Positions 63,002 to 64,000 of a stretch of DNA of 64,000 bases are shown in pieces. Within the stretch, counting starts at the first letter, position 1. Each line of letters opens with the position of its first letter. The DNA lies in contig OY769916.1 in assembly GCA_963669265.1 (NCBI GenBank), positions 372,001 through 436,000 of the forward strand, in the 5' to 3' direction. This stretch comes from SZUA-547 sp963669265. Its GTDB lineage: Bacteria > Pseudomonadota > Alphaproteobacteria > Rhodobacterales > Rhodobacteraceae. The position numbers were made by a program, and so were the translations under genes. The notes under the pieces were generated by a model, which had not been told where the DNA came from, ran no database searches, and saw nothing but the letters and a program-made list of their open reading frames with translations.

Positions 63002-64000
63002 ATGCGCCCCGCCCTCGCCGCCCTCGCCCTTTGCATCGGTCTCACGCCCGCCATCGCGCAACAGGACCCGCAGCCTGAGGCGACCTATGCGTTGACGGAG
63101 CGGGAGTCTGTCCACGCCACAGACTTCATGGTCGCGGCGGCGCATCCCTTGGCGGCGGAGGCCGGGCGCGCCGTCCTGTCCGCCGGCGGTTCGGCCGCAG
63201 ACGCCGCCGTAGCTGTGCAGATGATGCTGAATTTGGTGGAGCCGCAGTCATCGGGCATCGGCGGCGGCGCATTCCTGCTCTACTGGGATTCCAGCGCCAA
63301 GAAGCTCACATCGCTCGATGGGCGGGAAACGGCGCCGCAATCGGCCACGCCGGAATATTGGCTCGGCCCGGACGGCGCGCCTGTCGGCTTTTGGGACGCC
63401 GTGATCGGCGGCAAATCAGTCGGCGTTCCCGGTACGCTGAAACTGTTGGAGGCCGCCCATGCCCGTCATGGCCGCTTGCCTTGGGCCTCTCTGTTCGACG
63501 CCGCGATTCTGCGCGCGGAGGCCGGGTTTCCTGTCTCTCCCCGCCTCGCATTCTCCATCCAAAGCGCTATGGAGAAAGGGCTTGGATCCTTCGATGCGAC
63601 GGCGAAGCAGTTCTCTCGCGCCGATGGCACGCCGCTGCAGGAAGGCGACCGGTTTGAAAACCGCGACTTCGCCCGCGCCCTTCGCCTGATCGCGGCGGAG
63701 GGCTCGGGCCCGTTCTACCGCGGCGCCATCGCGGGCGACATTGTGGCGTCGGTGCGGACGCCGACCAATCCCGGCGTTCTGACGATGGAAGATCTCGCAG
63801 CCTATGAGGTCGTCGAGCGCGCGCCGGTATGCGCGCCCTTCCACGGCTACGAGATCTGTGGAATGGGCCCGCCAAGCTCCGGTGGCTTAACGGTTGGACA
63901 AATCCTGATGCTGTTGGAAGGGCAGGATTTGGGAACCGGACCCAATCTCGACGCTTATCACTTCTTCACCGAGGCGGCGAAACTTGCTTATGCGGACCGA
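63002..64000 (+). CDS. ggt: gamma-glutamyltransferase, N-terminal part (3' end outside window)
   Basis: An ATG at 63002, 8 bases after GGAGG, opens a frame that is still open at the window end (333 codons). It has a signal peptide (MRPALAALALCIGLTPAIAQ), then AAAHPLAAEAGRAVLSAGGS, AADAAVAVQMMLNLVEPQSS, GIGGGAFLLYWD and a GGPPSSGG-like GMGPPSSGGLTVGQ. These mark the large subunit of periplasmic gamma-glutamyltransferase, which cleaves glutathione. The self-cleavage Thr of the small subunit lies beyond the window. Confidence 0.93.
   Translation, partial: MRPALAALALCIGLTPAIAQQDPQPEATYALTERESVHATDFMVAAAHPLAAEAGRAVLSAGGSAADAAVAVQMMLNLVEPQSSGIGGGAFLLYWDSSAKKLTSLDGRETAPQSATPEYWLGPDGAPVGFWDAVIGGKSVGVPGTLKLLEAAHARHGRLPWASLFDAAILRAEAGFPVSPRLAFSIQSAMEKGLGSFDATAKQFSRADGTPLQEGDRFENRDFARALRLIAAEGSGPFYRGAIAGDIVASVRTPTNPGVLTMEDLAAYEVVERAPVCAPFHGYEICGMGPPSSGGLTVGQILMLLEGQDLGTGPNLDAYHFFTEAAKLAYADR

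Overview
The window looks like a chromosomal segment of a GC-rich alphaproteobacterium. Heme is made by a C4-pathway 5-aminolevulinate synthase. Anthranilate synthase is the fused TrpE-TrpG form behind a Trp-rich leader peptide. The SOS operator has the alphaproteobacterial form GAAC-N7-GAAC, and there is a form II CoxMLS-type molybdo-hydroxylase with CoxG. Genus cannot be fixed from the sequence alone. Calls are made by reading motifs; no database search was run.

Layout. 1-5.2 kb: the end of a GMC oxidoreductase, an exported VOC protein, a HupE/UreJ-like membrane protein, and a sensor/AAA+ regulator split by a frameshift. 5.3-10.7 kb: mostly leftward redox and stress genes (ThuA-like, GST, redoxin, AhpD-like, TetR regulator with a cluster of operator-like half-sites, UspA, methyltransferase). 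11-15 kb: acrylyl-CoA reductase-like, hemA-idi, LacI regulator. 15-23 kb: persulfide-dioxygenase-like MBL protein, coxG-S-L-M, a second GST, and an AraC regulator next to a flavin reductase. 23.3-29.4 kb: a pyruvate dehydrogenase operon (aceE, aceF, lpdA) whose E3 carries two extra lipoyl domains.

29.4-38.8 kb: the trp attenuator and trpE(G), then a LexA-boxed mutagenesis operon imuB-GNAT-dnaE2. imuA is absent, and dnaE2 is interrupted near its 3' end by about 1.2 kb carrying a lipoprotein gene. 38.8-49.2 kb: a leftward block of housekeeping genes (BTLCP peptidase, Do-type protease, DUF2065-hflC-hflK, gor, rpiA, thiN-like, phnM, phnN).

49.2-52.5 kb is an accessory islet beside a tRNA-Val(CAC) gene. 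It holds a 5'-truncated gene, an AT-rich sulfotransferase gene between inverted copies of about 90 bp of an IS3-type transposase 3' end, a small truncated ORF, and a complete IS3-family element (IS407-like) with a TCCG target duplication. 52.7-64 kb returns to core functions: a VUT transporter convergent with queC, a phosphoglycolate-phosphatase-like HAD protein, glmU-glmS, a lipoprotein, a HEAT-like protein, moaA, a small EF-hand protein, an old yellow enzyme, and the start of a gamma-glutamyltransferase.

The most unusual items are the sulfotransferase cassette, the interrupted dnaE2, the lipoyl-bearing E3, the probably leaderless trp attenuator, and the split regulator lacking GAFTGA.
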